64,000 bases of DNA from Capsicum annuum (taxonomy: Eukaryota; Streptophyta; Magnoliopsida; Solanales; Solanaceae), in the NCBI RefSeq assembly GCF_002878395.1, contig NC_061121.1, forward strand, positions 18,005,836-18,069,835, in the 5' to 3' direction. Positions 38,230 through 51,273 of this stretch are shown here, one piece after another. The translations under genes and the position numbers were made by a program. The notes under the pieces were generated by a model. The model was not told where the DNA came from and made no database searches. It saw only the letters and a list, made by a program, of their open reading frames with translations. Position 1 is the first letter of the stretch. Each line of letters opens with the position of its first letter.

Positions 38230-39542
38230 CGATAAAAAGGTGGTATACAAAAGCATCGAACGCATAGGAAATCATAACATATCATAGGTACAACATCCAC
38301 AACAAATTGTATATTATCAAACCGAGGGAACAAAAGTCCACCTAATTACTGACTATGACTCTTCCACACCCTTAGCCCTCTATCCGAATGCCTTTTCTCC
38401 AAGTTTTCCTATTTCGAGTCATGTCCTGGTTCAGCTGCTACTGCTCTATGTCCCGATTAACTACTTCACTCTTCAAAGAGAAACACTATTTCATAACACC
38501 ACCTCTTGAGACACACATCATCCTTCTCTAGCCCCAATAGTCATTATTTACTACTTAACGCCTAGAACGGGTATCTCCAAATCCTTGACGGACCATACCA
38601 CTTCGGTTATAGCCTACCCCTATATCGCCTATAGACTTATTTTTCTAAACCATAAGAATAAAAATCACACACAACACCTTCATTCATAGATCCTCAATTT
38701 ATCTAGCAAGGACATCATTCATCTTCTCACTAGTCCCACCTAGCAACTCAACGTTACTACTAACTAGACCACATATAATAAGCCTCAAAAAATGAGGTAG
38801 CCCCATAGTACCTTGGGAATACTTCTACATGATACATACAAAACCTAACTTAATTACGGATTAATGACTTAAGATCTTGTACAAACACTGTTCAAGCCTA
38901 TTGGATCACTTCTCTATAACTAGTACCATTAACCAGGAAATCATCGCCTCCACTTTCATGACTACCCTTATTTAAACTAAGTGTCTAGCGCTACTCTCAC
39001 TCGGGAGCTATAGAATAAAACATTTATGCTAATTAACAATTCGTATGTCCACCCGCACTTCATAATCAACAATAATCAATCATAATCACATGGACTATCT
39101 TATTTCCAATACATTAAGACATCCTCCTTCTACATAACATTACTACCTACCTATTTCAATAGGCAAACTTAGCTCATAGCTCTATAAATTTCGACTAAAC
39201 TCCATCTTACAAATCTCAGGGACGCCTTAATCAACAACACCTATCCACCAAGTACTTTCATCAATAACCCATAATTCTCAACACAACAATTATCATCATC
39301 AACTCTTTTCATACTTCAAACAAACAATATTTCCCCTTAGCAAAAGACTCCTTTTCCACCTCTCAATAACAAACAAGTAAGGACATAACACTTCATTACT
39401 AGAAAAAATGTGTTCAATAATATTCAGTTATACGTATAAATATATAAATTCAAAAAATGGACCTTATCACTATTCTTATCGCCACAACTCTAAACCCTCA
39501 GTTTCAACCAATCACAAAAACAATAGGATGCATAACAAGTTG

Positions 39543-39579
39543 CTAGTGAATCGAAATGGGCCTCACACGACTTCACTAA
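39543..39579. repeat. Stem-loop CTAGTGAA...TTCACTAA in element B
   Basis: Counterpart of the two stem-loops in element A, with one base of the 8-bp stem changed. Confidence 0.55.
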
Positions 39580-40285
39580 ACTTGATTTTTTTATCAAAAA
39601 CACAATGATAACAAGGTTACATATTGCAAGAGATTTAAACTTGACACATAATATTCGATGATCCATGAATACATATCTCAATCTCTCTCACTTGGATGAC
39701 TTCATAAGAGTGAGCCAATAACGTCAAACAAGAGGAACTCATGATACACCAAAAGGCTCTTATTGAGTTGTTTGAGAGACTTCTGAAGCTTTTTACTATC
39801 TTATTTGAGAAAATTATCTCAAAAGGAACTGAAACTTACCAATCATGATATCTCAAGGATAATTCATGGGTGAGGAAACATAGCTTCACATTATGGATTC
39901 TGTGGAGAAATCTGAAAGTACCCCCTGACTTGGGCTTAGTGCTCGACTTTCATGAAACATGAACAAAGCCTCTCAATCGTCGGAGCTCAAAAGCACTGAT
40001 GGGATAATTTCTAGCTCAATTACCACCCCACCATTATCTATAAAGATTCAAGATGGACTATTTCTTAAAACTTGGAAATAAAGTGGTGATGGCCTGAATA
40101 GAGGAAATTGAGGATCCATGTAACCGCATAGGGAATCTCCCTATAGCACAATCTAAGACTCAAAAGAATGGAGATATTTTCTAAATGCCTTGTACCCTCT
40201 CGAACAAAAGTACAAACGTCTCCGTACTGTTCTGCAAAACTCTACAAGATATGGTTTCATAGACACCCTAGGACAGTTGAACTTT

Positions 40286-40299
40286 GCACTCTGATACCA
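40286..40299 (-). other. Primer binding site of element B
   Basis: The - strand reads TGGTATCAGAGTGC, 11 of the first 12 bases like the initiator-Met site, a few bases inside the LTR. Confidence 0.92.
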
Positions 40300-40303
40300 A
40301 GTA

Positions 40304-43094
40304 TGTAACGACCAAAAATTGCCTCCCGGGACGTCACATAGTGCCTAGGGTCATAAATGACCTAATTTAACCCTTCTATTGGTACAACTCATATGCAATA
40401 GAATAAAATGCCTAAATCTAAATGAATAAGGAGGAAGATAACTAAAATATGAATTTTATCTGTACAAAACTAAAGTCACAAGGTTATAACTCTTGTTTTA
40501 TAGTAAAACTGAAACTCAACATATCAACTTCCACTGACTATGTATGAAGCCTCTACTAGTACTAACTATGGGTATCCGGGTTGTGACTCCCAACCACCTT
40601 AACTCAATACGATTGAATAAGGGAAATACAACACTTTTCTACTGTATCAATGACTCATGACTCTAAATCAAAGGGACCCATCACCTGATGACTGAAAGCT
40701 GCGAATTAACCGAATAGGGTACATGTTCTACAATTTGTACCTACATTATGAGACAATCTAGCACATAGGCATATATGTGGATTAGTACTTTGAGGATGTA
40801 CTGATTATATGGGGGTGAATGCATATGTATAAAATAGTATCAGTCTTCTTCAATCAAATAATGCATGCAATATAGGATGACTCACATGGCTTAAAAAAGT
40901 ATAAATGTGATGCTCCTAAAATATGTGGGATGAAGCATGTAACACAAATCACGTGACCCATCATAGGTTAACTTGAAATCACAAGTCTATTCTTATTCTC
41001 AATACTCAAAAGCCAAAGAAACTTTAAACAATGCTTTCAAGTCATTCATATGCCTCATGGAGAGTAAAACATCTTTAATGCTCAAGATCTCATAACTCTT
41101 TAAAACTCAAATTCTTGAAATTCGGAATCATATAACTGTGAAACATACTAGTAGGCATTTCATCCACTTTAGGAAAATATCTCATTTCGACTTTTAGGAA
41201 AATCATTCAATCTCAATGGTAAATTAATCCAATTTAAGGCAATAACTTATCTCAAAGCTTCATAGAAAATACCATTAGGGGAGAATACTTTCGTTTAGAG
41301 GAATAACTCATATCAAGGAAATACTTTAGTTAGGGGACCAATTTACAACTTTACCATTAAGAAATTATTTCATAGGAAAGGAAAATACTTTAGTTTTCAA
41401 GGAAGTACTAATCTCAGAGTTTAAAAGGCAAGGGAGGTTCTTGTAACTGACATAAACCATGTGAGCTATATGGCATCCAACATTTTGTCCTCCTAAGGAG
41501 GAGACCCCACGTTGGGGAGGAGAGGCATACTCTTGCCAGGAAGTATAACCTAGGTCTTGTGATCACTAAATAAAACATGGCATAGGGACCAATCATAATC
41601 ATCATAAACTCAGCCTCAGGCACAACCTACACTGGCACATAGTTTTAGGGGAAGAAACTGTAGTGACTTATCCGTTCGATGCTAAATACTACTCCATTTA
41701 GATTATCTGCACTCGTCTCATAAAAATCCACTTTTAGAATAATCCCATGGTTCACCACGAACCTAATAATAAAATTGATAGTCTTATATAGTGACGAGGA
41801 TTTCAAAACATGAGTGCTTATAGCACAAGAGTTCATAAATTGACAAGTCTCAAATAAGGCTTACCAACCCATAGTTCAATTTCAAGTTAAAGCTCATCAA
41901 AAGCATAATAGATAGCATATAGATTCATAAATCATGTGGAAATCCAAGAATTTCAGCAATTTATCTCAAAATCTCAATATTTTCATATATTTCAGTATCT
42001 CAAACATCACAAAGATTAGCTTCTCAAGGATTAAAATCATGGGGTTTATACCTAGCTGTAATTTCTCAAGAAAACATGAAAAAATCATTTTATTTGACTC
42101 TCAGTTCATGGAAACATCAAGATAATGCATTCAATAATAATGAGTGAAAAACCCTAATTCAAACTCATGTAAAACCTCATAGATTTCAGGAAAATCATGA
42201 TGTAAATAAGCCTTTTGTGCACAAGGGTGAAAGGGTTACCCTTGTTTAAAACCCCACATACCTTGAATTAGAAGCTTTGGATGAACTCTCGCTTTTGAAA
42301 CTCTATTCATACTATTAAATGAGGGTTCTCGAGGCCCTTGACTTGGGAACCTTGAATCTTGACTCAATTTAGAAAATCCATGGTGGATTCTTGAGATTCT
42401 TGGAAGAGATTTTGGATACTTAGGGTTTTTGTTGAGAGAAAACTTGAGAAAAACATCATAGAATGCTTGTAAATGACTTTGATTTGGGGTTTGAACGGTT
42501 TAAGAGGCTTGAAAAAAGTCTAACGTGCCCTTTTTAACATCTGTACAAAGCTAGAAAAATTTAACTAGGAACCCAATTTTATAGGCCACTGCGATGCGCC
42601 ACATATCCCGATGGTTCACTGGAAATCGACAAATGGTAATCTAGGAGTCACCGCAATGCAGAGCCATCGCGTTGTCTCACTGGTTGGGACTTGGAACTTA
42701 AGTGTGACGCATCACAATCACACTAGTCTACTGGAAATTGACTATTGAGAAATTGGGGTCCTCCGCGATGTGCCACTGTCTCGGAGTTCCACTGGAATTT
42801 GACGATTATCAAATAGACCCTCTCCGCGATGCGCCAAGCACTAAAATGATGTTGTTTTATGACTACAACTTAAATAAGCCATAATTTCTTATCGGGGTAT
42901 CAGATTTGGGCGAAATTGGTATTGTTGGAAAGCTAATTTAATTCTCTACATGACAAAATGTCAAATTTAAGAAAATTCTATATGGTTTAAACATCAATCA
43001 CTTCGGAAGTCACTTCTCAATCTTTTAGGGCCAAAATTACTCTTCCCTTGATACAATGGCTTCAAGGTATGAGGGAATTTTGCAGGGTGTTACA
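40304..43094 (-). repeat. Element B 5' LTR (right copy)
   Basis: About 2.8 kb, partner of 32992-35837. On the - strand it starts TGTAACACCC at 43094 and ends GGTCGTTACA at 40304. Confidence 0.93.
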
Positions 43095-43099
43095 CAACC
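43095..43099. repeat. Target site duplication of element B, right copy
   Basis: CAACC, identical to 32987-32991. Confidence 0.93.
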
Positions 43100-44345
43100 A
43101 TACTTGCATGTACTATCAATAGCCAAACCATTTAGTTTAAGGGGGACTTCCAAGTGCCCTTCCAATTAAAATATTAAATCTCTTGTGGGATTACCATGTT
43201 CACCACCAGCATAACCAATTATCCTTTAGCCTTTCCAAACAATTAAAACCCTTTAGAGTTCCTTTTCCATGTTTAAAGCAAGCAAGCATTCCATTAAAAG
43301 TGATCAATGCAATGAATATATCCTTATAAGCATTTCATAAAACACATTGGGGTATAATATAACCAAAACCAATTCCAATTACCAGAAGAACATTTCCATG
43401 CAACCAAGTATCCAAAATCACCATTAAAATATGCAAAAGAATAATTAAAACCATGGGAAACCATACCTAAACATTTGTAATGAAAACTCCCAAATCATAT
43501 TTGTAAACCAAAGTCATACAATATTGAAATCATGAAAACAATTGAATAAAAGACATGCCATTAGATACAATATACATTAAGGGAGGAGAACATCCTTAAT
43601 CCAAGATGATGATGGAATGAAATCACCAAGACAATCCCCAAATCAACTCCCTAGTTTCCTTTTCCCTAAAGCTTTTGAGAGAATTATGAAGTGTTTAGGA
43701 AGAGTTTCTAAGTGTTAATGAATACAATAATAGGGTAAATAGGATTCCATATATGTTAGACATCGTGGGACCTAATTAGGTTAAGTAGGGAAATATCTAG
43801 AATACACCTACTTAAGTGTCACAAAAACCATTCACCGGGATACGATTGACCCCCACGAGTCGTACCCTTCAATATGATTGGAATCCCCTAGTCGTATCAC
43901 AACCCTCAGCCCTGAGACCAAATACTGTATAGTATACAACTTATTCAACCAAGTCATAACTACAAAATATGATCCATACCTTCCATGCATATCCTTAGCA
44001 GAATGAAATGCCAAGAGGATTGAACATTGTCCATCATATTTGTCCTAGGTATGATTCGTACCTTGGTTTGCGGCTCACGTTGAGCTACTCATACCCAGAC
44101 CAAAAATATGTAACCAAATTTAAGATTAAGTTAAGGAACCAAATGACACATATCCATCAACGCGACTCATACCCTTAAGTCGTACCAATTACAATGACCA
44201 AAATCCATCCCACCAACTGACACTGGCTAACAAACAACTAGACCAAATTATTCGTACCCTATCATATAGATCATATCCCCAGTCATATTGGGTCTAGAGA
44301 CTAGAATTCTAGAAAATTTTCCAAGTGTAAAAACCTAGATTATTT
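43100..44345 (-). repeat. D-I 3' LTR, part 2 (right of element B)
   Basis: Continues part 1 and matches 49660-50570, then extends further to the promoter-side end near 44345. It holds repeated motifs such as CCCCACGAGTCGTACCC and CGACTCATACCC (43840-44180), which are the GC-rich words of this family. Confidence 0.88.
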
Positions 44346-44390
44346 CAGTCTCCCTCACTAGGAACATTCATCACCAAATGACGAACAAGG
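44346..44390 (-). other. D-I polypurine tract region
   Basis: The - strand shows CCTAGTGAGGGAGACTG before the LTR, preceded by a decayed GTCATTTGGTGATGAATGTT motif. Confidence 0.7.
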
Positions 44391-46940
44391 TAGGGGTAAC
44401 CACACACAGAGTCATTTTTATTATCAAACATCCTCTTATCCTCTAAATAAGTTAGAAAACAAAGATACAAAATGTATTCTAACCTATAACTAAGTTATAA
44501 AACAAAGAGTATAATAAAAACCATATATCTTCCATATGAATCCCAGGAGCAAAAAACACAAGAGGATATTTGGACTTCATGTCCTCTTTCACTTCCTAAT
44601 TAGCCTCTTCCACCTTGAGGTTCTTCCATAGAACCTGAATTGAGGCCATACACTTGGATCACAATAGATGAAGCTTCCAATTACAGATCTTAACTATGAT
44701 TTCCTCATAAGATAACAAATCAAAGATACCCAACCCTTCTATATGAACAGTCGAAGAAGGATAACCAATGCACTTTGAAAAAAAGTTAGACACATGGCTC
44801 TTTATGCTATTCTACCAATAGATCTCCTTGAGATCATGATGCATCTTCATTGAACCAGGGTGAACCATCTAGAACGACTCATTTTCCTTAGCCAAAATCT
44901 ATTATTGTAAACTTTCAACATTAGGAACACACAATCTCCTTTGGTACCTTAAAGTATTGTCACCACATATCTCAAATGCAATTACTATCTAGCCACCAAC
45001 ATCACTTTTGATTTTCATCAAGATAGGATTTATCACTTGCTTCTCTTTGATCTATGCATGAAGAGATGATCAAACAAATTCTTGCGCCATCACACCACCA
45101 TTCTCAGAGTCTAAAAGGTAAACTCCAAGATTATCCAAGTGGCGAATATCTCTCACCAATTATCATTTTCCTTTCTCCACATGAGCCAAAATCCCCATGG
45201 ACAACCTTTTCAAAGCATCAACAACCACGTTATCCTTACCTAGTTGGTAGTGAAGACTTGTAACATAGTCCTTGAGAAGCTCAGCTATCTCTTTTGCTTG
45301 AGATTAAGCTCTTTCTGAGTGAACACATACTGTAAACTATAATGATCAGAAAAGATATCCACGTGGACACAATATAGATAATGCTGCCAGATGGAAATGA
45401 GCTTAATCGGCGGAGAGGAAGACAAAAAAATGGATTAGGAAACCCTAGGGGAGATTATATATGTCTTAAGCAATTAGGTTTGGGCTGGGTCTTTTTTCAG
45501 AATTTGTATAGGCCCAATTTATCATTTTTCAATTTATGATAAGTTGGTCCATCAATGTAGGAAAAATTAATTTTCTTTTATTTTGGTATTAATAAAATAC
45601 TATAATTAAATTAAAAAAATACATTACAATAAACCACGAACCCATCATTGCCTTATAACAAATTCAAAATTGGAGACGAAGTCAATTTATTCCTAAACTT
45701 CTCAAAACTACCCTCACAAGCATCCATCAAAGAGAATTTGGCCTTCTTTTGAGTTAACTTAGTCAAAAGGGCATCTATTGATAAAAATCTTTCCACAAAC
45801 CTCCTATAATACAAGGCTAAACCCAAGAAGCTCCGACTATCGAATGGAGTCATGGTCCTAGGCCACCTCCTAACCATAATGACCCTTTTGTGGATCTACC
45901 AAAATCTGTTCGCTAGAAATAATATGATCCACGAAATTCACAATGCTCAAACAAAACTCACACTTAGATAACTTGGCATACAACTATTTTTCCATTAAGG
46001 TCTGCAGCACTATATAGATATGGTTAGCATGATCAACCTACCTCCTAGAATAAGCCAGAATGTATTCAATAAATATAATAACAAATAGCTCCTATTACTT
46101 CCTGAACACCCTGCTCATCAAGTCTATAAATGCTGCCAGGGCATTAGTCAACCAAAATAACATTACCAAAAACTCCAATTGCCTATTCCTAGAATGAAAA
46201 GACTTATTAGGGATATCCACCTCCCTAATCTTTTGCTGAAGATACCTAAATTGAAAATCTGTCTTAGAGAAGAACATGGCACGTTGCAGTTGGTCAAACA
46301 AGTCATCTATCCTTGGGAAAGGATATTTATTATTGACCACTACCTTATTCAACTACCTGTAGAAAATGCATATTAGAAGGGAGCTCTTTTTTTATGCACA
46401 AACAACATATGTGCACCCTATGGTAGAAACACTAGGAAAAATAAATCACTTATCAAGAAGATCCTTAAGCTGCTCCTTGAGTTCCCTCAACTCATCAAGA
46501 GCCATTCTATATGGAGAAATAGAAATTAGAAGAGTGTTCGAAACTAGATCAATACCAAACTCTATTTCTCTATTAGGAGACACACTAGGGAGATCATCCT
46601 AAAACTCATTAACCACCAAAACTGATTACTAAGAAGGACCTTCCAATATAGAATCTTTAACCGAGACCAAGTGATAAATAAAACCCTTAGAGACTAATCA
46701 CTGAGTTCAAAGATAAAAAATAAATCTCCCCTAGGATCTAAAGAAGAACTCTCCCATTCTATAATTGTCTTACCAAAGAACCTAAAGATAACCTTACAAG
46801 TCTGATAATCTAAGGATGCATAACAAGAGTGAAACCAATCCATAACCATAATTATATCAAAATCCACCATACTTAACTAAAACAGATCTACAAGAGTCTT
46901 ATTGCCACTAATAGATTTCACACACCCCATAAACTATTTT
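44391..46940 (-). pseudogene. D-I protease, reverse transcriptase, RNase H and integrase remnant
   Basis: The order on the - strand is protease end (MVDFDIIMVMDW, about 46880), reverse transcriptase (YPFPRIDDLFDQLQ to FLVMLFWLTNALAAFIDLMS, 46330-46100), RNase H part and integrase. The active-site motif reads FIEYILAYS where FIDDIL is usual, so both Asp residues are lost. RT thumb text FLGLALYYRRFVERF is open at 45877-45653. The first half of RNase H is replaced by foreign sequence (45388-45645). Its second half is clear: CVHVDIFSDHYSLQYVFTQK (about 45370-45310). The integrase keeps zinc-domain text (HPGSMKMHHDLKEIYW, about 44860-44815), then jumps to the C-terminal domain with KCIGYP and VLWKNLKVEEA (44780-44590). 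The whole DDE core is deleted. A chromodomain-like end is present. Confidence 0.9.
45388..45645. other. Foreign insertion or replacement in D-I RNase H
   Basis: About 258 bases unlike pol. It replaces the first half of RNase H. One end has AATCGGCGGAGAGGAAGA and AACCCTAGGGGAGAT, words more like a plant transcript leader. The other end is A/T-rich and finishes ATTAAAAAAATACATTACAA. No terminal repeats or clear target duplication were found. It could be a retroposed fragment or filler from double-strand break repair. Confidence 0.4.
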
Positions 46941-48313
46941 AGTAATAATTGAGTTTCCAATTCGTGTAGAACAGAAGAGGGATCCAAGATAACTTTCAAA
47001 TCAAAACCAAAAGATACAGCCACTTGCAGAGTCATATAAAAAAGAGTGGACCCTAGATAAATAAAACAATATACGTTATGAGAAAAAAATTGTAATGTAC
47101 CAGTAACAACACAGGCGGTGCCTTAGATTTTTGTTGGGATGCCAAAGCATTCAACCTATTTCGACTACCACTAGAACCAGGAATAGTAAATAAAGTTAAT
47201 GCCATATTACCTGGTGTAAGAGTAGAATATAATGCCCTATGACTCTTATTTGCTCCCGTAGTAACCTTATTAGTTAGACAATCCCTAAGCTCATAGCCTG
47301 CTTGGCCACATATGAAGCATCTGTCCCTTTCGTTATCATAATAACCCGAATAAGGACGACCACAGAACTGACAATAAGGGCATAAAAAAATTAACCTACC
47401 TTTGCTAGTCTAAGTTTGGGGACCTTGTGCTCAAAAATTATCACCACCTTGATGATGCCTATCTCCTGAGTGCTATGGGTAGGGAGAACTAGCAGAAAAG
47501 AAGGAACCCAAACTCCCCAACTTTTTTTCATCCCCTACTTACTGCATATGAAAAGTTAACCTAGAGATTTCTATATCTTAATTAGTAGGGTAGGGTTGAT
47601 TTCTAAGATTAAATCCAATTTAAACCCAAAAGCAAACTTCCTTATTATAGTTATCATATCAACCACCAAATTAGAAGAATACCCTTACAACTGAAGGAAC
47701 TTCAAGGTATATTCCTTTACAGACATCCTTCCCTGCCTGAGGTTCACAAACTTCTCCATCTTTGCTTCCCTCAACTTTTGAGAAAAGAATTAATCTAAGA
47801 AGTCCTTAGAAAAAGTATCCCATATTACTTCCTCTTCCACATCACCCCTATCCATATCCCACTCCTCATACCACTAGTATGTAATATCTTTGAGTTCATA
47901 AGATGCAAAGTTTACCCCCTCCATATTAGTAGCTTTCATCACCCAAAATTTCTTCTTAATTTCATCCAAGAAGCCTTATTGCTCCTTCTCCACCTTCACA
48001 AATATAAAATTAAGAGGAATAATCTTCTTAAACTGGCCAACCTTCATAGCCTCAGCATATAAAACACTAGTTGCAGCCTGCTCAGGCTGAGCATCGACCA
48101 TCTGAGCAACAACATAGATAAACTCATGAAATTTTGCATTAATCAAGTTGCCCCGAGGGGTCTAAGGAGGATTAGTACGAATATAAGGAACTTCAGAACA
48201 ATCAAGAATAGGACCTTGAGATTGAAGACAAACTTCAGATATAGGTCGTACCTCTTTAAAATTATCCTTGATGGGACAAAAGAATTTCTATGTGCTCTAG
48301 ATCTAGAAGGCAT
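46941..48313 (-). pseudogene. D-I gag and protease-start remnant
   Basis: It starts near ATG 48313 (MPSRSRAHRNSFVPSR), shortly after the leader, and is broken by many stops and shifts. Recognisable parts are SRLTFHMQ-like capsid end text, then a zinc knuckle CFICGQAGYELRDC at about 47326-47285, where the His is Tyr (CAT to TAT). After it come VTTGANKSHRALYSTLTPGN and the protease entry ending VILDPSSVL. It would have been the particle protein and start of the protease. Confidence 0.8.
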
Positions 48314-48510
48314 AATCTGAAAGATGAACAAATAAAGATTAGAGAAGATTTAAGAACTAAGACTCTAAGATTGAAAACAAAATACCAATAAAGTAATACA
48401 TTCTTAAATGCCTTGAAGCCTCTTCCTTATGAGTGTGACATGCTACACACCCCTAAAAGAGACTCTACGCAGCATGGCTTTGTGGACTCCTAATTGACCA
48501 TGAACCTAGA
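48314..48510 (-). other. D-I leader
   Basis: Leader with the shared Tekay-type pattern; the - strand has GTGTGTAGCATGTCACACTC at about 48430-48449. Confidence 0.75.
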
Positions 48511-48522
48511 GCTCCGATATCA
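48511..48522 (-). other. Primer binding site of D-I
   Basis: The - strand reads TGATATCGGAGC, 10 of 12 like the Met-type site. Confidence 0.8.
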
Positions 48523-48525
48523 ATT

Positions 48526-50570
48526 TGACATGACTCAAATTAGGGCTTGGTCATAATGGGTATCTCAAGTCCAACCATGATTAGGGACCGCCCCGAATTA
48601 CCCAACCCAACCCCACACACGACCCTTGTTGAGCTAAATTTCAAGTATTTAACGAGATAGCATAAATAATCTCATGAGACTCTGGTATAAGGTCACTATC
48701 ATGACAAACATAACTGAGTCTAAGCATCGCAAACCAACCATCCAACCGTACCAAACCACAAGCTATAAACCTCAACACAACCAAACATATTTTTATAAGT
48801 AATCCCAAAATAAATAGGATGGAATAGTGAGAAATTATGTCCAATGATGATGGCCCACCATCTTATTCCTATGCCAAGGTTGAAACCAATATTGATTCCG
48901 CTCATACTAACCTATAGTAGTACCATAAACCCTCTAACTAGAAAGAGTAAAATATCTGGTTAGGTCAAGACCCCAACCATGGCCAAAACCAATTTCCAAA
49001 ATAAAATCCAAGTATTCATAACATGAAATGGAGCATTCCAAAAAGATAAAATCTAACCACTTTAGTCCAAATATCGATCCTGAGTCAATCACTATATAGG
49101 AGGAGTCTAACGGTTGATTCTTGCATAGTGTGGGTATACACTAGCAAATAGACAGGCTAGTGAGCAATCACTAGCATGAAATCAAAAAAAGGATAAAAAA
49201 TGCCATTCATGAAAACCAAGTAAAAACCATCCATAATGCATAAAACCATACATATACATATATATAACAACTCAAAGAAAGGGAAATGGGTTTAGCATGC
49301 ATTTGAAAACCTTTACCTGGGTTGTGTAGCTTTTCCATCCTAATCCACTCATGGTCTATATGGGTTCATCTCCCCTCGCTGAAAGGACCCTATTGCATGA
49401 AGCCACAGGATAAGAGGAAACAACCTGGGATGACTTGCACATCCCCTAATATAAAGTGTAACATATGCACACAGTCTCTAGGACCAAACCTCATGTTGGC
49501 AACTATGAGTTTGTAGCATTTGTCCCCCTGGGACCTCCGGCTTTTCTACACATATCCCTTTATTTACAAATTAAAATAATTACCAAGTAACCAACAAATC
49601 CATTAACCATTAATTAATCAAGGTCATTAATAGTGGTTACATCATACCAACCATACTTGAAAGTACTATCCATGAAAAAATAATATAGATTAAAGGGACT
49701 TCCAAGTGCCCTTCCAATTACCATATTAAACCACTTGGGGGATTACCATGTGCCCCACAAGCATAGCTAATTAACCTTTGTCATTTTAAAACCATTTAAG
49801 CTATTTATAGTTCCTTTGGCAAGTTTAAAATATGCAAGAGCTCCATTAAAAGTTATCAATGTAATGAATATATTTTTATAAGCATTTTATCAAACAAATT
49901 TGGTCAATAATATACCCAAGAAAAATTCGAATTTCCATTAAACCATTCCTGTGCAATAAAGTATCCAAAAGCACCATTAAAACATGCAAAAGCATAATAA
50001 AAACCATGGGAAACCATACCAAATAATTTGTAATCAAAAACCCTAAATTATATCTGAAAAAAAAGTCATAAAACAATGAAACCATGAACATGCCTTAAAC
50101 TAAGATGATGATGAAAAGAAATGACCAAGGCAAGACCCAAATTAATCCCCCTATTGAAACCACAGTTTTCTTTTTACAAAATCTCTTGAGAGAATTATGA
50201 AGTATTTAGGAAGAGTTTCTAAGTGTTAATGAATATAATAATAGGGTAAATAGCCTTCCAAGTAGTTTATAAGTTGGGGGAAAATGTTAGGTTAAGTAGT
50301 AAAATGTCCAGAATACCCCACATAAGTAGTACAAAAAACCTATCACAGGGATACGACTAACCCTCATGAGTTGTTCCCTCTAAAATGATTGGCATCCACA
50401 AGTCGTATCCAAAGCCTCAGCCCTTGGACTAAATGCTATCTAGTATACGGCTTACCAACAAAGTCGTAACTATATCATACGATCCGTCCCTTCCATTCGT
50501 ATCCCTAACAAAATGATAAACCAAGAGGATTGAGTACTATCCAAAATACGAGTTCTAGGTATGATTTGTA
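48526..50570 (-). repeat. D-I 5' LTR, missing its promoter-side end
   Basis: Starts TGACATGACTC and matches 31899-32991 plus 43095-44065. It breaks off at about 50570, where about 280 bases present in the 3' LTR are absent and a different LTR scrap begins. The small frames are chance. Confidence 0.88.
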
Positions 50571-51273
50571 CCACTACATCATCAACAAGATTACATTCAA
50601 ACCCACAACATGCAAATCAAAATTCTTTTTTTAAAAAAAAATTTCTTAAAATCCAAGGGTGGAAAAGACCCTTGGATGAACTATTTAGATATCTTGATTT
50701 CTAAATTCATGAAGATTGCGGTGAGTTCTTTAGTCTTGATTCTAGAGATTGATGAAGCTAGGCTTTATTCTTCAGAGAGTTTTTCCGAAAATAGATGTAT
50801 CTAGGCTATAGGGGAAAAAATCAAGTGTTTAAGATGTTTTTACGGTGAGCCAAGAGACATAATTTCCCTCAAATACGCAGAGCTGGAAGCTAAAATTTTA
50901 GAACAATACTATGGACCATGTGTCGTATGCTCTAGTCCGCTAGACTAGAGCGTGCAGAGCGTCCTCTATCGCATGCTCACAGGTGTTCACTGTAGTGTGC
51001 AACATATGCTAATCACACGGTGCTACTAGTTTTGCACATCCAAATATTCCCAAAGCGTATTTCAAAAATTCTTAAACTCACGTGAGATGTACCATCATGT
51101 ATAATTTAAAAATAAAATTTTCAAGGTTTGGAAGGTCATGAAATAAATCCTCAAAGTTTGAAGGCTTTAAAAGGAGACTATGTCTTAACACTTAGCTAAA
51201 ATTTTCTAAGTGTAAGATCCCTTATCAAGTTCTAAAGGGCTGAATTAGACTTGGGATTTTGAGGGATCTTACA
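50571..51273 (-). repeat. LTR fragment of another family (G)
   Basis: Ends GGGATCTTACA at 51273, so the - strand starts TGTAAGATCCCTC like other gypsy LTRs here. Its order is AT-rich start, then a GC-rich block with TAGTCCGCTAGACTAGAGC and GCATGCTCACAG (50920-51010), then AT-rich sequence. Only about 0.7 kb is left. It has no partner in the window, and D-family LTR pieces of different elements lie on both sides. Confidence 0.6.

Larger units (their letters stand above)
35854..40285 (-). other. Element B internal region, non-coding
   Basis: About 4.4 kb with no Gag-Pol motif in any frame. It is collinear with 3086-7178 of element A: 37460-37800 with 4500-4900, and 38520-39030 with 5180-5760. 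A polypurine-like AAGGGGGAGATGAT on the - strand (37941-37954) has a counterpart in A (5013-5023). The SINE at 38092 is absent from A. Confidence 0.75.
32992..43094 (-). mobile_element. Element B: non-autonomous LTR retrotransposon inserted in D-I
   Basis: A complete 10.1 kb element in - orientation, with LTRs 32992-35837 and 40304-43094, both ends starting TGTAAC and closing GTTACA, and the exact target duplication CAACC. A near-perfect Met primer site is at 40286-40299 and a PPT at 35838-35853. The internal region of about 4.5 kb has no gag or pol and is homologous to that of element A. It also carries a SINE. It fits the LARD type, moved in trans by proteins of other elements. Confidence 0.92.
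31899..50570 (-). mobile_element. Element D-I: Ty3/gypsy retrotransposon inserted in F, carrying B
   Basis: A - strand Tekay-type element. Its 3' LTR is in two parts (31899-32991 and 43095-44345) because element B inserted in it. Pol and gag lie at 44390-48313, the primer site at 48511, and the 5' LTR at 48526-50570. The 5' LTR lacks its promoter-side end. The left end starts TGACATGACC directly against the F RNase H frame. No target duplication can be checked because the right end is lost. The D-I copy is dead in every domain. Confidence 0.85.

Noticed and set aside
37967..38275. 102-codon - strand frame
   Set aside because: It overlaps the SINE in the non-coding core of B, and its composition follows the SINE.
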